Shown here piece by piece: positions 27,353-36,563 of a stretch of DNA of 64,000 nucleotides. This stretch comes from Johnsonella ignava ATCC 51276. GTDB lineage: Bacteria; Bacillota; Clostridia; Lachnospirales; Lachnospiraceae. The first letter of the stretch is position 1. Each line of letters begins with the position of its first letter. The stretch is taken from contig NZ_JH378829.1 of assembly GCF_000235445.1 (NCBI RefSeq), positions 496,347-560,346 of the forward strand, written 5' to 3'. The notes under the pieces are model-generated. The model searched no databases and was not told the DNA's origin. It saw only the letters and a list, made by a program, of their open reading frames with translations. The position numbers and the translations under genes are program-made.

Positions 27353-28726
27353 TTATTCAGTCTTAGATGCTTCAGCCTCTGTTTTCCAGCCTTCAACAAA
27401 TGCCTTTACAACATCTTCCCATTTTGAATCACTCTGGTCTGCCGCATAAGCGGTAAGTGCTGAACCCACACCATTTTTCCAGTTTTCTGAAGGCATGGTT
27501 GAGAATGTCCATGAAACAGGTACATATCCTTTTTCAACATACTCATTAGCTATATTTACAAGCGGATTTGAAGACTCAAGATTCTTTTTGAACGGTATTA
27601 CAAAGCCCATGCCGCTTGCACCTGACGGAAGTGAATTTTCAGCTCCGCACAGTGCCTTAACACCGGTTTCTGAAGTTACACACCAGTTCATAAAATCAAG
27701 CGTAGCCTGAATATCTTCAGGTTTTGAATTCTTATTTACACACCAATAGTTCTCAGTACCTGTACAAAGTCCCTGCTTGTCCTCACCGTCAACACCTATG
27801 TAGATAGGAAGCATACCCAGATTATCATCACCGATATCAGTTATATCATTATATGCCCATGTTCCGTTCTGGTAAAATACCGCCTGTCCGGTTACAAATT
27901 CAGCCGTTGCGTCATCTGCAGTCTTTGTAGATATAACTGCGGGTGAAACAGTCGAATTATTTATATAAAGATCCCAGATCTGTCTGTAATTATCAAGATA
28001 TGTTCCCTTTATAGCCTTTGTATTGTCTATATTATCTTTTTTATACTCATAGTATATAGGAAGATTTGCAAGATGTGTTTTAAATCTCCAATCTGAAGAT
28101 TTATCCATACCTGCAGAAGTAAATGCACTGAATTTAAGCTCATTTTTTCTCTTTGTTATATCTTCTACAACCTTTTTAAAATCATTAAATCCTTTTATAT
28201 CTTCCTGAGAATATCCCGCTTTTTTAAGCAGCTCTTTATTATAGATAATACCGTAGGTTTCAACAACATAGGGCACTGCCATAACTTTCTCACCGTCTTT
28301 AAGCAAAAAGTCCTCATTTGTAAGCTCTTTAAGTATGTCGCTTCCTGCAAGGTCATAACAGTAATCTTTCCATACCGCAAGTCTTACAGGACCGTTTACC
28401 TGAAAGAGTGTAGGAGCATCGGTCTTTGCAATTTCAGACTTAAGTGTAGGCTCATACTGACCTGAAGCTGCAGTAATTACCTTAACCGGAACGCCGGTTT
28501 CCTTAGTATAAAGAGCAGCGAGTTCCTGCCACTGCTCATCGGCTTCCGGCTTAAAATTCAGGTAATAAACAGAACCACCGCCTGCAGCAGCTTTATTACC
28601 CGTTTCACTGCCGCCTGCCTGACTTGATCCGCCTGAGCCGCCTGACCCTGAACCTCCCGTGCAGCCTGCAAGCAGTGTTGTTGCTGCAAGAAATGCAGCT
28701 GTACACATTAAAAAACATTTTTTCAT
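27353..28726 (-). CDS. Sugar-binding lipoprotein of an ABC transporter (extracellular binding protein family 1)
   Basis: 457 residues with a lipoprotein signal (MKKCFLMCTAAFLAATTLLAGC, cysteine at 22), a Gly/Ser-rich linker, then a family 1 solute-binding fold (NFKPEADEQWQELAALYTKE, GQAVFYQNGTWAYNDI). It is tethered outside the membrane and delivers sugar to the two permeases encoded downstream. AAAGGAGG lies nine bases before ATG. It is the first gene of the unit controlled by the promoter and LacI-type operator at 28863-28918. Confidence 0.92.
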   Translation of the reverse strand: MKKCFLMCTAAFLAATTLLAGCTGGSGSGGSGGSSQAGGSETGNKAAAGGGSVYYLNFKPEADEQWQELAALYTKETGVPVKVITAASGQYEPTLKSEIAKTDAPTLFQVNGPVRLAVWKDYCYDLAGSDILKELTNEDFLLKDGEKVMAVPYVVETYGIIYNKELLKKAGYSQEDIKGFNDFKKVVEDITKRKNELKFSAFTSAGMDKSSDWRFKTHLANLPIYYEYKKDNIDNTKAIKGTYLDNYRQIWDLYINNSTVSPAVISTKTADDATAEFVTGQAVFYQNGTWAYNDITDIGDDNLGMLPIYIGVDGEDKQGLCTGTENYWCVNKNSKPEDIQATLDFMNWCVTSETGVKALCGAENSLPSGASGMGFVIPFKKNLESSNPLVNIANEYVEKGYVPVSWTFSTMPSENWKNGVGSALTAYAADQSDSKWEDVVKAFVEGWKTEAEASKTE

Positions 28727-28862
28727 AAAATACCTCCTTTACTTGAGAAAAATCCGTTTCAATATTCTATCCAGATATAAATGTTTTACAAAGTTTTTTA
28801 AAAAACTGAGCCAAAACCCTGAAATCTATATTGTAAACCGTTTTTTCAAGCTTAAAATTTTG

Positions 28863-28882
28863 AATTGGAAACGTTTCCAATT
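28863..28882. promoter_or_regulatory. LacI-family operator (perfect 20-bp palindrome, also cre-like)
   Basis: AATTGGAAACGTTTCCAATT is a perfect palindrome with the central CG of LacI-family sites. It starts 8 bp past the -10 box, so a bound repressor would block initiation. It also fits the loose cre pattern TGNAANCGNTNNCA, so CcpA could bind. The LacI gene at 24412-25434 is the obvious partner. Apart from this site, the hairpin at 29017-29045 and the promoter, the 325-bp gap 28727-29051 holds nothing I recognise. Confidence 0.85.
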
Positions 28883-28889
28883 TTTAATA

Positions 28890-28918
28890 ATTTTAAACTT
28901 TAATACCATTATTTTCAA
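28890..28918 (-). promoter_or_regulatory. Promoter of the sugar ABC transporter operon
   Basis: -35 TTGAAA (28913-28918), 17-bp spacer, -10 TAAAAT (28890-28895) on the minus strand, directly followed by the palindromic operator. The transcript would have a leader of about 150 nt before the binding-protein gene. Confidence 0.8.
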
Positions 28919-29016
28919 GTAATTTTATTATTAAAATATTTTTTTGGTAATATTGTTAAATTTTAAGGCATTATTTTTGTGCATTATTACCACTTGCAAT
29001 TATAGTATATATTTTT

Positions 29017-29045
29017 AATCCGGTTTTAGTATTTTTATCCGGATT
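29017..29045 (-). terminator. Hairpin downstream of the GT-C gene
   Basis: AATCCGG and CCGGATT form a 7-bp stem starting 6 bp after the stop codon of the gene at 29052. No strong U-run follows on the minus strand, so it is a weak terminator at best. Confidence 0.35.
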
Positions 29046-29051
29046 TTTAAT

Positions 29052-30731
29052 TTATTTACTTCCGGTTACTATATATGCCTTTGTAAGCTCCTTCTCATAT
29101 AACAAAGCCCTGCTTTTAAAACCGTAATCTTTTAATCTGCCCAAAATTTCAGAGTCATTATACCGGCTTCCCCAGAGCCCGCTCCCCACATCAATGATTA
29201 TTATACTGTCTTTTTCAGCTGAAAGCATTTTTACAGCTTCCTCAATCCTTTCTTCAGAGCATATATATACCCTGCTGCATTGCATAAGTTCATAGATATC
29301 CTGCGTTACTGCGGCATTTTTATAATCCGTTATAAAAATACAGTCCGTGTCAGGACTATCATCAAAAAATTTATCAACATATCTGTGCTGTAAATAAATA
29401 TATTCCACAGGATATACAGTCTTTAAATCAGTATTAAAACCGGATGCCGTAGAAAAAGAACCGTATATTGAAATAAAATATCCTGCACATGAAAAAAACA
29501 GATATAGTACTAAACTGCATATAAAATATTTCTTTTTTCCAATACCTGATATAAAAGTAAAATATTTGTAAAAAGCATATGTAAAGATTACGCTTATAAA
29601 AGGAACTATATTATAATAGTACCTTGATGCCGGCACCCATATTACTGCAAACAGTATTATGCATGTAAGCCCCGTTACAGCCATGGCTATGCTTATAAAC
29701 AGATCCGAGGTTTTTAACTTGACTTTGTCTGTTTTTCCCCTGCTGCCATATATTTTAGCTTCAAAAAATGCAAAACATGATATAACTATATATGCCACAA
29801 GAGCTGCAGATTTCATATTTCCAAACATACCGTAATTTATATTTGAGATAAATGATATAAAATTATAAAGCAGCCTGTGCAAAATTCCCCTGCTTAAATC
29901 AGATGACAAATTCTGCATGTAAGTATTGTTATCACCTCTAAGCTGACTTACAAAATAAGGAAATACGGCATAGGACAACATAAGAGCTACAAGCATTATA
30001 ACAGTATATACGGCTGCAATTTTAAACTTCTTTTTTGCTAAAATATATATAAAATAAGATAATGATATAAAAAATGCAGGTATTATAAAGTAATATTGTG
30101 TCAGGAAACCAAGCATCAATATAAAACCTGAAAACAGAAAAAGCCTTATATATTTTTTTTCATCTACAAGCAGAACATGACAGTATGCATAAATCACAGT
30201 CAACATTGTAAGCATCATATACATTCTTATATATATCACCGTACTGACTGCAAAACATGAAAATGCATATACAGCTGCCGCCGCCAATGAAAGGTATTCA
30301 CAATATTCCTCTTTTTTAAAGATTTTAAGGCATAATTTATATAAAAAAAACAGGCATATATACATAAATATAAAATTTAGTAATATGCCATTTGATTTAA
30401 GCAGCCTGCCGGGAGTAAATGAACATACCGTATGGAGAAGCATATAATAAAGAGGCGGATGTACATCTCTAATCTGATTTGAATATACCGAGGAGTAATT
30501 AAATTTCTCTCCATTATTAACAGTAAGATAATCGTAAAATACTTCACCGCCTATAATCCGATCATATATATCATATTCAGATATATCTGTCTTATAATAC
30601 GAATTTGCCAAGCCGTATGAATATATCTCATCTATAAAGTATCCTGACTTAATGCATGCAAAAAAAATATATATAATAGATACCGCAAAACATAAAACAA
30701 AAAACTTTTTATATTTTAATCTATTTATCAT
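29052..30731 (-). CDS. Membrane glycosyltransferase, GT-C fold (PMT/ArnT-like)
   Basis: About 559 residues with roughly a dozen membrane helices. After the first helix comes an extracytoplasmic loop with DEIYSYGLANSYY and later RDVHPPLYYMLLHTV, the acidic DE near the first helix and HPPLYY motif typical of GT39/GT83-like enzymes that use polyprenyl-phosphate sugars outside the membrane. The C-terminal 130 residues form a soluble domain. ATG 30731, with AGGA six bases upstream, lies inside the end of luxS, so the genes are coupled. The two GT2 enzymes at 34643-36546 could make its lipid-linked donor. The acceptor is unknown. Confidence 0.75.
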   Translation of the reverse strand: MINRLKYKKFFVLCFAVSIIYIFFACIKSGYFIDEIYSYGLANSYYKTDISEYDIYDRIIGGEVFYDYLTVNNGEKFNYSSVYSNQIRDVHPPLYYMLLHTVCSFTPGRLLKSNGILLNFIFMYICLFFLYKLCLKIFKKEEYCEYLSLAAAAVYAFSCFAVSTVIYIRMYMMLTMLTVIYAYCHVLLVDEKKYIRLFLFSGFILMLGFLTQYYFIIPAFFISLSYFIYILAKKKFKIAAVYTVIMLVALMLSYAVFPYFVSQLRGDNNTYMQNLSSDLSRGILHRLLYNFISFISNINYGMFGNMKSAALVAYIVISCFAFFEAKIYGSRGKTDKVKLKTSDLFISIAMAVTGLTCIILFAVIWVPASRYYYNIVPFISVIFTYAFYKYFTFISGIGKKKYFICSLVLYLFFSCAGYFISIYGSFSTASGFNTDLKTVYPVEYIYLQHRYVDKFFDDSPDTDCIFITDYKNAAVTQDIYELMQCSRVYICSEERIEEAVKMLSAEKDSIIIIDVGSGLWGSRYNDSEILGRLKDYGFKSRALLYEKELTKAYIVTGSK

Positions 30732-31200
30732 AATACATCCTGTCATCTCCTATATCTTCAAGAACCTCTTTGATATACCTGTCTGCAATGCGTTTTGCCG
30801 CAGGCAGATCCATATCACTGAAATTACCGCAGCATTCAGGAGAAGCTCCGGGTATATCACCGTCAAAGTCCCTTATATACTCGAACATCTCCATTATAAG
30901 ATCTACTATATCAGGTGAGTTTAAATCTCCTGACATTATAAGATAAAATCCCGTGCGACACCCCATTGGACCGAAGTATACTATATCATCCTTATATTTA
31001 TCATGATTCCTTAAAAAAACAGCTCCTATATGTTCGATAGTATGTATAGGTGCAGTATCCATTACAGGTTCATAATTAGGTCTTGTCATCCTCAAGTCAA
31101 AGGTTGTAATTATATTTTCTCCCACCTTATCTTTTCTTGATACATAAACTCCGGGTAAAAGCTTAAGATGGTCAACCGTAAAACTCGCTATGGGTTTCAT
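30721..31200 (-). CDS. luxS: S-ribosylhomocysteine lyase (autoinducer-2 synthesis)
   Basis: 159 residues, the normal LuxS size. The metal-binding HTIEH motif, the catalytic-cysteine region GPMGCRTGFYL and the third metal ligand region PECCGNFSDM are intact. It cleaves S-ribosylhomocysteine to homocysteine and the AI-2 precursor in the activated methyl cycle. GAGGATTAGAGT precedes ATG. It begins 3 bp after trpS and overlaps the GT-C gene, so it is probably co-transcribed with trpS. No pfs gene is in the window. Confidence 0.95.
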   Translation of the reverse strand: MKPIASFTVDHLKLLPGVYVSRKDKVGENIITTFDLRMTRPNYEPVMDTAPIHTIEHIGAVFLRNHDKYKDDIVYFGPMGCRTGFYLIMSGDLNSPDIVDLIMEMFEYIRDFDGDIPGASPECCGNFSDMDLPAAKRIADRYIKEVLEDIGDDRMYYDK

Positions 31201-31203
31201 ACT

Positions 31204-32298
31204 CTAATCCTCTCTTTTATATTTTTCAGCCTGTGAAGCAATCAGCGCCTCATCATCAAAATAATTTATTTTCATAGCCGACTTAACTTCACTCAATGTC
31301 TGTGCTGCAATATTTCTTGCTTTCTCACTGCCCTTTTTAAGTATATCATAAACCGCATATATATCCTTTTCATATTCGGCACGCCTTTTTCTTACAGGTT
31401 CAAGTTCTTCCTGTATAATGGCTTCAAGGAAGCGTTTTACCTTCATATCTCCAAGTCCGCCTTTTTGATAATGTGCCTTAAGTTCATCAAGGTTATTATA
31501 TTCAGGCAGATAACGTTCAAAATGTTCCTTGCAGCTAAAAGCATCAAGATATGTAAATACAGTATTACCTTCAAGATGCCCGGGATCACTTACTTTAAGA
31601 TGGAGGGGATCGGTATACATATCCATAACCTTTCTTCTAACCTCATCCGCAGTATCTGAAAGGTAGATACAGTTTCCAAGCGACTTGCTCATCTTCGCTT
31701 TACCGTCGGTTCCGGGAAGCCTTAAACATGCCTCATTTTCAGGTATAAGCGCCTCCGGCTCAACAAGCACTTCCTTGTAAACAGAATTAAACTTCCTTAC
31801 AATCTCCCTTGTCTGCTCTATCATAGGCAGCTGATCCTCTCCAACAGGGACTGTAGTAGCCTTAAATGCGGTAATATCGGCAGCCTGACTTATAGGATAT
31901 GTAAAAAATCCGACAGGTATGCTTGATTCAAAATTCCTCATCTGTATTTCAGCTTTTACAGTAGGATTTCTTTGCAGCCTTGCAACCGTTACAAGATTCA
32001 TATAATAAAAGCTCAATTCACACAGCTGTTCAATCTGCGACTGCACAAATATAATTGTCTTCTGAGGATCCAAACCTACACTTAGATAATCAAGTGCAAC
32101 TTCTATTATATTTTGCCTTACTTTTTCCGGATTTTCCATATTGTCGGTAAGAGCCTGCGCATCGGCTATCATAATCATAGTCCTTTTATATTCTCCTGAA
32201 TTTTGGAGTTCAACTCTGCTTTTTAAAGAACCTACATAATGTCCGACATGAAGTCTGCCTGTGGGTCTGTCTCCTGTAAGTATTATCTTTTCCGCCAT
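31204..32298 (-). CDS. trpS: Tryptophanyl-tRNA synthetase
   Basis: 364 residues from ATG 32298. [17 protein letters not shown] contains the HIGH-like motif and AKMSKSLGN the KMSKS loop. It charges tRNA-Trp. The frame stays open 29 codons upstream to 32385, but that extension runs through a hairpin with T-run and does not look like protein, so I set the start at [14 protein letters not shown]. The gene has its own promoter at 32508-32536 and a structured leader of about 200 nt. luxS follows after 3 bp. Confidence 0.94.
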   Translation of the reverse strand: MAEKIILTGDRPTGRLHVGHYVGSLKSRVELQNSGEYKRTMIMIADAQALTDNMENPEKVRQNIIEVALDYLSVGLDPQKTIIFVQSQIEQLCELSFYYMNLVTVARLQRNPTVKAEIQMRNFESSIPVGFFTYPISQAADITAFKATTVPVGEDQLPMIEQTREIVRKFNSVYKEVLVEPEALIPENEACLRLPGTDGKAKMSKSLGNCIYLSDTADEVRRKVMDMYTDPLHLKVSDPGHLEGNTVFTYLDAFSCKEHFERYLPEYNNLDELKAHYQKGGLGDMKVKRFLEAIIQEELEPVRKRRAEYEKDIYAVYDILKKGSEKARNIAAQTLSEVKSAMKINYFDDEALIASQAEKYKRED

Positions 32299-32502
32299 AT
32301 CTTTACCGTCCGCTATACTATGTATATGCACCCCGACCTGTAAAAAAGCCTGCCGCAAAATATATGTATAGCTGCGGGTGAACAAATTGCACCCTTATTC
32401 CTTTCCTTATATATTCTTTCATATTTATTATATGATGTGGTGTCAAAAGTATTTGACACCTGCTTATACAGGATTGCTACGGCTTCGCTTCTCGCAATCC
32501 TT
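32299..32502 (-). promoter_or_regulatory. Structured leader of trpS with possible attenuator
   Basis: The leader contains, in transcript order: a GGATTGC...GCAATCC stem, a perfect 9-bp hairpin GGTGTCAAA/TTTGACACC (32439-32460), a GGGTG/CACCC hairpin, and a CCGCA/TGCGG hairpin followed by CAGGCTTTTTTA, a terminator-like end. The last two hairpins share bases and would exclude each other. I do not find the T-box consensus AGGGTGGNACCGCG or a tryptophan-rich leader peptide. The mechanism is unknown; attenuation is inferred. The rest of the gap up to 32667 is AT-rich with no gene. Confidence 0.5.
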
Positions 32503-32507
32503 GTATC

Positions 32508-32536
32508 ATTATATATAGTAGCAGTTTTCAGGTCAA
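32508..32536 (-). promoter_or_regulatory. Promoter of trpS-luxS
   Basis: -35 TTGACC (32531-32536), 17-bp spacer, perfect -10 TATAAT (32508-32513) on the minus strand. Transcription would begin about 200 nt before trpS. Confidence 0.8.
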
Positions 32537-32667
32537 CACCGATTAGGTGCTTCATAATTGTCAGTCATCTTAATTTTTTATTACATATCCGCTCTTTTTT
32601 ATTTTATGAACACTAACTATTCTAAATTTCACTGCAAGTTATGTAAAATAAATAAAAGGGCTTTTTT

Positions 32668-33591
32668 CTATACTGCAAATATATCAGCTATATATCTCAT
32701 AATATCTGTCAGTATATTTAAATTATCAGTTTTTTTCATCTCAATAGATATACAGCCTGATGCACAGCCTTGCATCTTCTTTGATTTATTTTCCGGCAGA
32801 GTTTTTTCCTCTACCTCGATTTTACTTCCCTGAATATATTTAAGGTTATCCCTAAAACCTTCTCCCACACCATATCCTTGTTTTTTCAATATATCACGAA
32901 GCCTTATGTGGGTTGTCTTATGTGCAAAATCCACAGGAGCAAGATAGGGTTCGGAAATATGTATATGATTTACATATTTAAGCAAATCATCAAGGCAGTC
33001 TATATCCTCATTATTATATAATACGCAGCCGAGGTCATAATTTATACCGAAATGACTGCAGTCAACAAGCTTTACAAGCTTTAACGCCTCCTGTGTTGTA
33101 TTTATATAATTTGTGTTGTAAATTACCGGGTTTGCCTCAAATGAAAAATATACATTCTTTTTTTCACAATAATCGGCAATACGTTTAAAAAAATCAACTC
33201 CTATATTATATTGTAAGGCTTCATTTTCAATAACACGGTTTTTAGGGCAACCGAATACAAGATTTCTGCATGACAGTTCATACGCACAGTCAACTGCCAT
33301 TAAAATATTTTTAAATAAATCCTGTCTTTCTTCCTCGGTTCCAAAAAGACGTGAAGATACACCATAAAGAATTGACTGCATAGAGCATACTTTAATTCCA
33401 TAAAGCTTATACAGGCTGTCAAGTATATTGTAAATTTTTTTAATACCATCGGAGGAATATGGATTTTGGGGGACAAGTGCCGTTGGAGCTATCTCTATAT
33501 ATTTAAACCCCAATTCAGCCATTTTATTATAGACAAAATCATCATCAGCCCTTTCCCATGCTATATTTGAAATTGCAAGATTCATAATCAA
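32668..33591 (-). CDS. Sugar isomerase/epimerase-like TIM-barrel protein
   Basis: 307 residues of the xylose isomerase-like TIM barrel (AP endonuclease 2 superfamily). Likely metal ligands are in YFSFEANP, HFGINYDLGCV and HIHISEPYL. Members include inosose dehydratase, hydroxypyruvate isomerase and various keto-sugar epimerases; the exact reaction is not predictable. The start appears to be TTG at 33591, seven bases after AAGGA; an ATG two codons on (33585) is the alternative. It ends the cluster that begins with the FAD oxidoreductase at 37679 and follows an aldo/keto reductase by 24 bp. Confidence 0.75.
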   Translation of the reverse strand: MIMNLAISNIAWERADDDFVYNKMAELGFKYIEIAPTALVPQNPYSSDGIKKIYNILDSLYKLYGIKVCSMQSILYGVSSRLFGTEEERQDLFKNILMAVDCAYELSCRNLVFGCPKNRVIENEALQYNIGVDFFKRIADYCEKKNVYFSFEANPVIYNTNYINTTQEALKLVKLVDCSHFGINYDLGCVLYNNEDIDCLDDLLKYVNHIHISEPYLAPVDFAHKTTHIRLRDILKKQGYGVGEGFRDNLKYIQGSKIEVEEKTLPENKSKKMQGCASGCISIEMKKTDNLNILTDIMRYIADIFAV

Positions 33592-33615
33592 TTTAATTTC
33601 CTTTATAAATTTAAT

Positions 33616-34563
33616 CTAAATATGAGAAGTCTCACCAAGCTCTTTCCAAAAACCCTCAGGTATATCAGACTCAAGTGCAAGTATGCTTTCTTCAAGCTGC
33701 TTAGGTCTGCTCGCACCAAGGACCGGGTAAATCCTATTCCTTATACTCCAGCCAAGAGCTGCAGCCACAGGTTTGACCCCGTACTTTTCGCAGATTTTAA
33801 GAAATAACGTAATCGTTTCCCTGTTCTGATTGTATATGTCGGCAGTTTTTGAGTAATTTATCTTTTCACTTTTTGCAATTCTCGAATCCTCCGGTATACC
33901 GTCTTTATACTTACCTGTAAGAAGCCCCTGTGCAAGCACACCGAAACCAAGCATCCCTACTCCATGTTTCATACAGAAATCCTTTACACCGTTAGTTGAG
34001 ACTTTTTGTACTGCATACGAATAAAAGCTCTGCTCAAGTACAGGTTTTTCAAGTCCAAGCCTGTCGCAGACCTCATGACATTTTTCAAGTGCATGTACAG
34101 GCCATTCAGACGTTGCCCAGTATCTTATAAGCCCTTTATTTATAAGGTAATTAAAGGTTCTGACTATCTCCTCCATAGACACATCATCATAATACCTGTG
34201 TGCATAATACAAATCAACATAGTCAAGTTCCATTCTTTTAAGGGACTCTTCTGCCGCCCAGAATATATGCTTTCTTGAAAGCCCTTTATGATACGGGCTT
34301 TCACCTATCTGCCATGAACCTTTTGTAGATATAACATATTCATCACGAGGATAGTGCTTAAGGGACTTTGCAACAAGTCTTTCAGCTTCTCCAAAACCGT
34401 AATTGTTTGAAGTGTCAAATGAACGTATGCCAAGTTCCCATGCTTTTGATATAAGTTCATCTGAAAAAGACTGAGCCAGATTTTCAGTGCCTATAGTAAG
34501 CGCACTTCCAAATGTAATTTGTGTTAATTTAAGTCCTGAGTTTCCTATTCTTACATATTCCAT
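33616..34563 (-). CDS. Aldo/keto reductase
   Basis: 315 residues of the AKR superfamily: FDTSNNYGFGEAERLV (catalytic D and Y), the lysine in VISTKGSWQ, YYAHRYYDD with the catalytic histidine, and the NADPH-binding segment VLGASRPKQLEESILAL. It resembles potassium-channel-beta-like/YghZ reductases and might act on a sugar aldehyde or keto sugar. GGGAT lies upstream of ATG. It is placed between a GT2 gene and the TIM-barrel isomerase, suggesting a role in making a modified sugar, but general detoxification cannot be excluded. Confidence 0.85.
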   Translation of the reverse strand: MEYVRIGNSGLKLTQITFGSALTIGTENLAQSFSDELISKAWELGIRSFDTSNNYGFGEAERLVAKSLKHYPRDEYVISTKGSWQIGESPYHKGLSRKHIFWAAEESLKRMELDYVDLYYAHRYYDDVSMEEIVRTFNYLINKGLIRYWATSEWPVHALEKCHEVCDRLGLEKPVLEQSFYSYAVQKVSTNGVKDFCMKHGVGMLGFGVLAQGLLTGKYKDGIPEDSRIAKSEKINYSKTADIYNQNRETITLFLKICEKYGVKPVAAALGWSIRNRIYPVLGASRPKQLEESILALESDIPEGFWKELGETSHI

Positions 34564-34642
34564 ATCCGTTTATCCCTTCTTTGTTGTACTTAAAATCACA
34601 TTGCAGACGTAAATAATTGCAGGTTTTTATATACTCACATGC

Positions 34643-35617
34643 TTATTCTTCATTATCCTTTTCAAAAGGTATATAGTCATATATTATAGATATAGGTCTT
34701 TTTTTGGTTTCTAAAAAAAGCTGAGCAATGTATTCCGCTATTATTGAGATTGCAAGCAGTATTAGAGCCGATGAAACTGTTATTGCAAAAAGAATAATAT
34801 ATACATCCTTATAAAATTTCTCTCCAAACAGCCATAAAAGCAATAAAACAAATGATGCCGCAAATTCTATAAGCATCAAGTAAAAAATCTTCCTTAAAGG
34901 CTCAACCGAGATACCTGTAAGGCTGTTTAAAGCATATCTTACCATTGATGCCAGTTTATACTTGGTCTTTCCGGCATATCTTTTATCTCTTTCATACTCA
35001 ACAACTCCGGTTTTTGTACCTATAAACGGAACCGTAACTCTGAATACCGGATTAACCTCAGGCAGAGAATTTAATATATCAAGTGCTTTTCTTGATAAAA
35101 GTCTGAAGTTTGCCGCATCGTTTTCAAGTGTAAGTTTTCCTGAAAGTTTATCAAGTATGTAATAATACAGCTTCGCCGAGTATCTTTTAAATGCATTATC
35201 ATTCTCACGCTTTGCCCGTTTTGCGACAACTACATCAAAGCCCTCCTCATATTTTTTAAGAAGCTTTATTATAACGGAAGGCGGATCCTGAAGATCCGCA
35301 TCCATTGCAACTATCACATCTCCTGCCGCCTTTTTTAAACCGGCATTTACAGCTCCTTCAAGCCCGAAATTTCTTGATAGCTTTATAAGTGTTATATTGT
35401 GAGGATATACTTTCTTCATCTCAAGCATCTTTTCCCATGTAGAATCCTTTGAACCGTCATCTACAAGCAATACTTCAAGAGAATAATTTCCCATCACGGG
35501 TTCCAGTTCAGCTATAAGCGTATTGCAATAAACCTCTACAAGCCCTTCCTCATTGTACATAGGAGCAATCACTGAAAGCAGAGGTTTTTTTATATTTTTG
35601 TTTTTATCTTCTGGCAT
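34643..35617 (-). CDS. Membrane GT2 glycosyltransferase, GtrB/DPM1-like (polyprenyl-phosphate sugar synthase)
   Basis: 324 residues: GT2 domain with SVIAPMYNEEGLVEVY, LLVDDGSKDSTWE, and MDADLQDPP (metal-binding D-x-D), then two C-terminal membrane helices (about 235-300). This layout is that of GtrB/ArnC/DPM1 enzymes that place a sugar on undecaprenyl phosphate. The lipid-linked sugar would be used outside by a GT-C enzyme such as that at 29052-30731. No GtrA-like flippase gene is present nearby. The adjacent gene upstream encodes a second enzyme of similar layout. Confidence 0.88.
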   Translation of the reverse strand: MPEDKNKNIKKPLLSVIAPMYNEEGLVEVYCNTLIAELEPVMGNYSLEVLLVDDGSKDSTWEKMLEMKKVYPHNITLIKLSRNFGLEGAVNAGLKKAAGDVIVAMDADLQDPPSVIIKLLKKYEEGFDVVVAKRAKRENDNAFKRYSAKLYYYILDKLSGKLTLENDAANFRLLSRKALDILNSLPEVNPVFRVTVPFIGTKTGVVEYERDKRYAGKTKYKLASMVRYALNSLTGISVEPLRKIFYLMLIEFAASFVLLLLWLFGEKFYKDVYIILFAITVSSALILLAISIIAEYIAQLFLETKKRPISIIYDYIPFEKDNEE

Positions 35618-35634
35618 AAAAACTCTGTCTCTCC

Positions 35635-36546
35635 TTAAAACTGCTTTTTCTCAATATTCCTGTATATATAAGGTTTGCTGTCGGATGTATTTTTAAGTAT
35701 GTTATCAAGGTATCTTATAATCATACCCATTATAAGAAATACTCCCGCAAAACCTATACTTATTATAATTACCGTAGATGCCCAACCTTCTACAGGATGT
35801 CCCACAAAACGGGCATATATACTGTAAAATATAAAAAATACTGAAACTGCAAGAAAAAACAGAGATATATTCTGACAAGCTCTTGTCGCAATATCTGTAT
35901 AATACAGAAGTGTCTGCATCATCAGCTGAAAATTCTGTCCAAAGCTCCTTGTATTTCTGTAATTTATATCGCATGATATATATGCATATTTAAGACCTGA
36001 AAGCACATAGGAAACATTGCGGTTTACAAGCTTTCTGCCTATATCCGCAGTCTTATTCTGTCCCCGTCTCGAAGAAAGTGTCATAAGCGATGAACCTATA
36101 TCCGCCTTAAAAAAATTGGTTAGGCTTGAATTAAGAACTTTATAAAAAAGCTTTGATAAAAAGCTTGTGTTTTGCGGTGTCAGAAAAACAAAATCATTCC
36201 CCTCCTGACACTTTCTATACATATCCATAATCAGATTGTAGTCCATATCTATGGATATATCCTCTATCTCTACAAGATAATCTCCTATGGCAATATTTAC
36301 ACCCGCTGCCAATGCCGACTGAGTATCATGATTTACCGGAAGTTCAATATAGGTAAAGTTTGCAGGCATTTTTTTTATGATTTCAAGGCTTTTATCAGCA
36401 GACTTGTTATCAACCAGTATCAGCTCATAATGTTTAAAATTTTCTTTAAGTATGTTTAAAAGTTCATTTATTTTTTTCTCTATAATATTTTCATTATTGT
36501 GTACTACTGCCACAATAGAAATATAATTATCTTCAAGATATTTCAA
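35635..36546 (-). CDS. Membrane GT2 glycosyltransferase
   Basis: 303 residues with a GT2 N-terminal domain (SIVAVVHNNENIIEKKINEL, LILVDNKSADKSLEII, VEIEDISIDMDYNLI) and two C-terminal helices. The D-x-D position reads EIEDIS, a departure from the usual D-A-D-L, so activity may be altered. It looks like a diverged partner of the GtrB-like enzyme encoded 18 bp downstream. The start is TTG 36546 after GGGGGATATAAAA. Possible roles are a second lipid-linked sugar or an inactive partner subunit. Confidence 0.78.
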   Translation of the reverse strand: MKYLEDNYISIVAVVHNNENIIEKKINELLNILKENFKHYELILVDNKSADKSLEIIKKMPANFTYIELPVNHDTQSALAAGVNIAIGDYLVEIEDISIDMDYNLIMDMYRKCQEGNDFVFLTPQNTSFLSKLFYKVLNSSLTNFFKADIGSSLMTLSSRRGQNKTADIGRKLVNRNVSYVLSGLKYAYISCDINYRNTRSFGQNFQLMMQTLLYYTDIATRACQNISLFFLAVSVFFIFYSIYARFVGHPVEGWASTVIIISIGFAGVFLIMGMIIRYLDNILKNTSDSKPYIYRNIEKKQF

Positions 36547-36563
36547 TTTTATATCCCCCTAAA

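Noticed and set aside
28831..28850. Second operator-like sequence TGTAAACCGTTTTTTCA
   Set aside because: The half-sites do not align with the correct spacing for a LacI or cre site.
28727..29051. Small genes or RNA genes in the 325-bp gap
   Set aside because: Only the promoter, operator and a weak hairpin are visible; no frame or known RNA is supported.
32341..32400. T-box-like AAGGGTGC sequence in the trpS leader
   Set aside because: The conserved T-box core AGGGTGGNACCGCG is not present and no specifier-loop structure is evident.
32313..32555. Minus-strand frame of 80 codons upstream of trpS
   Set aside because: It runs through the trpS promoter and several hairpins, overlaps trpS in another frame and has no family resemblance.
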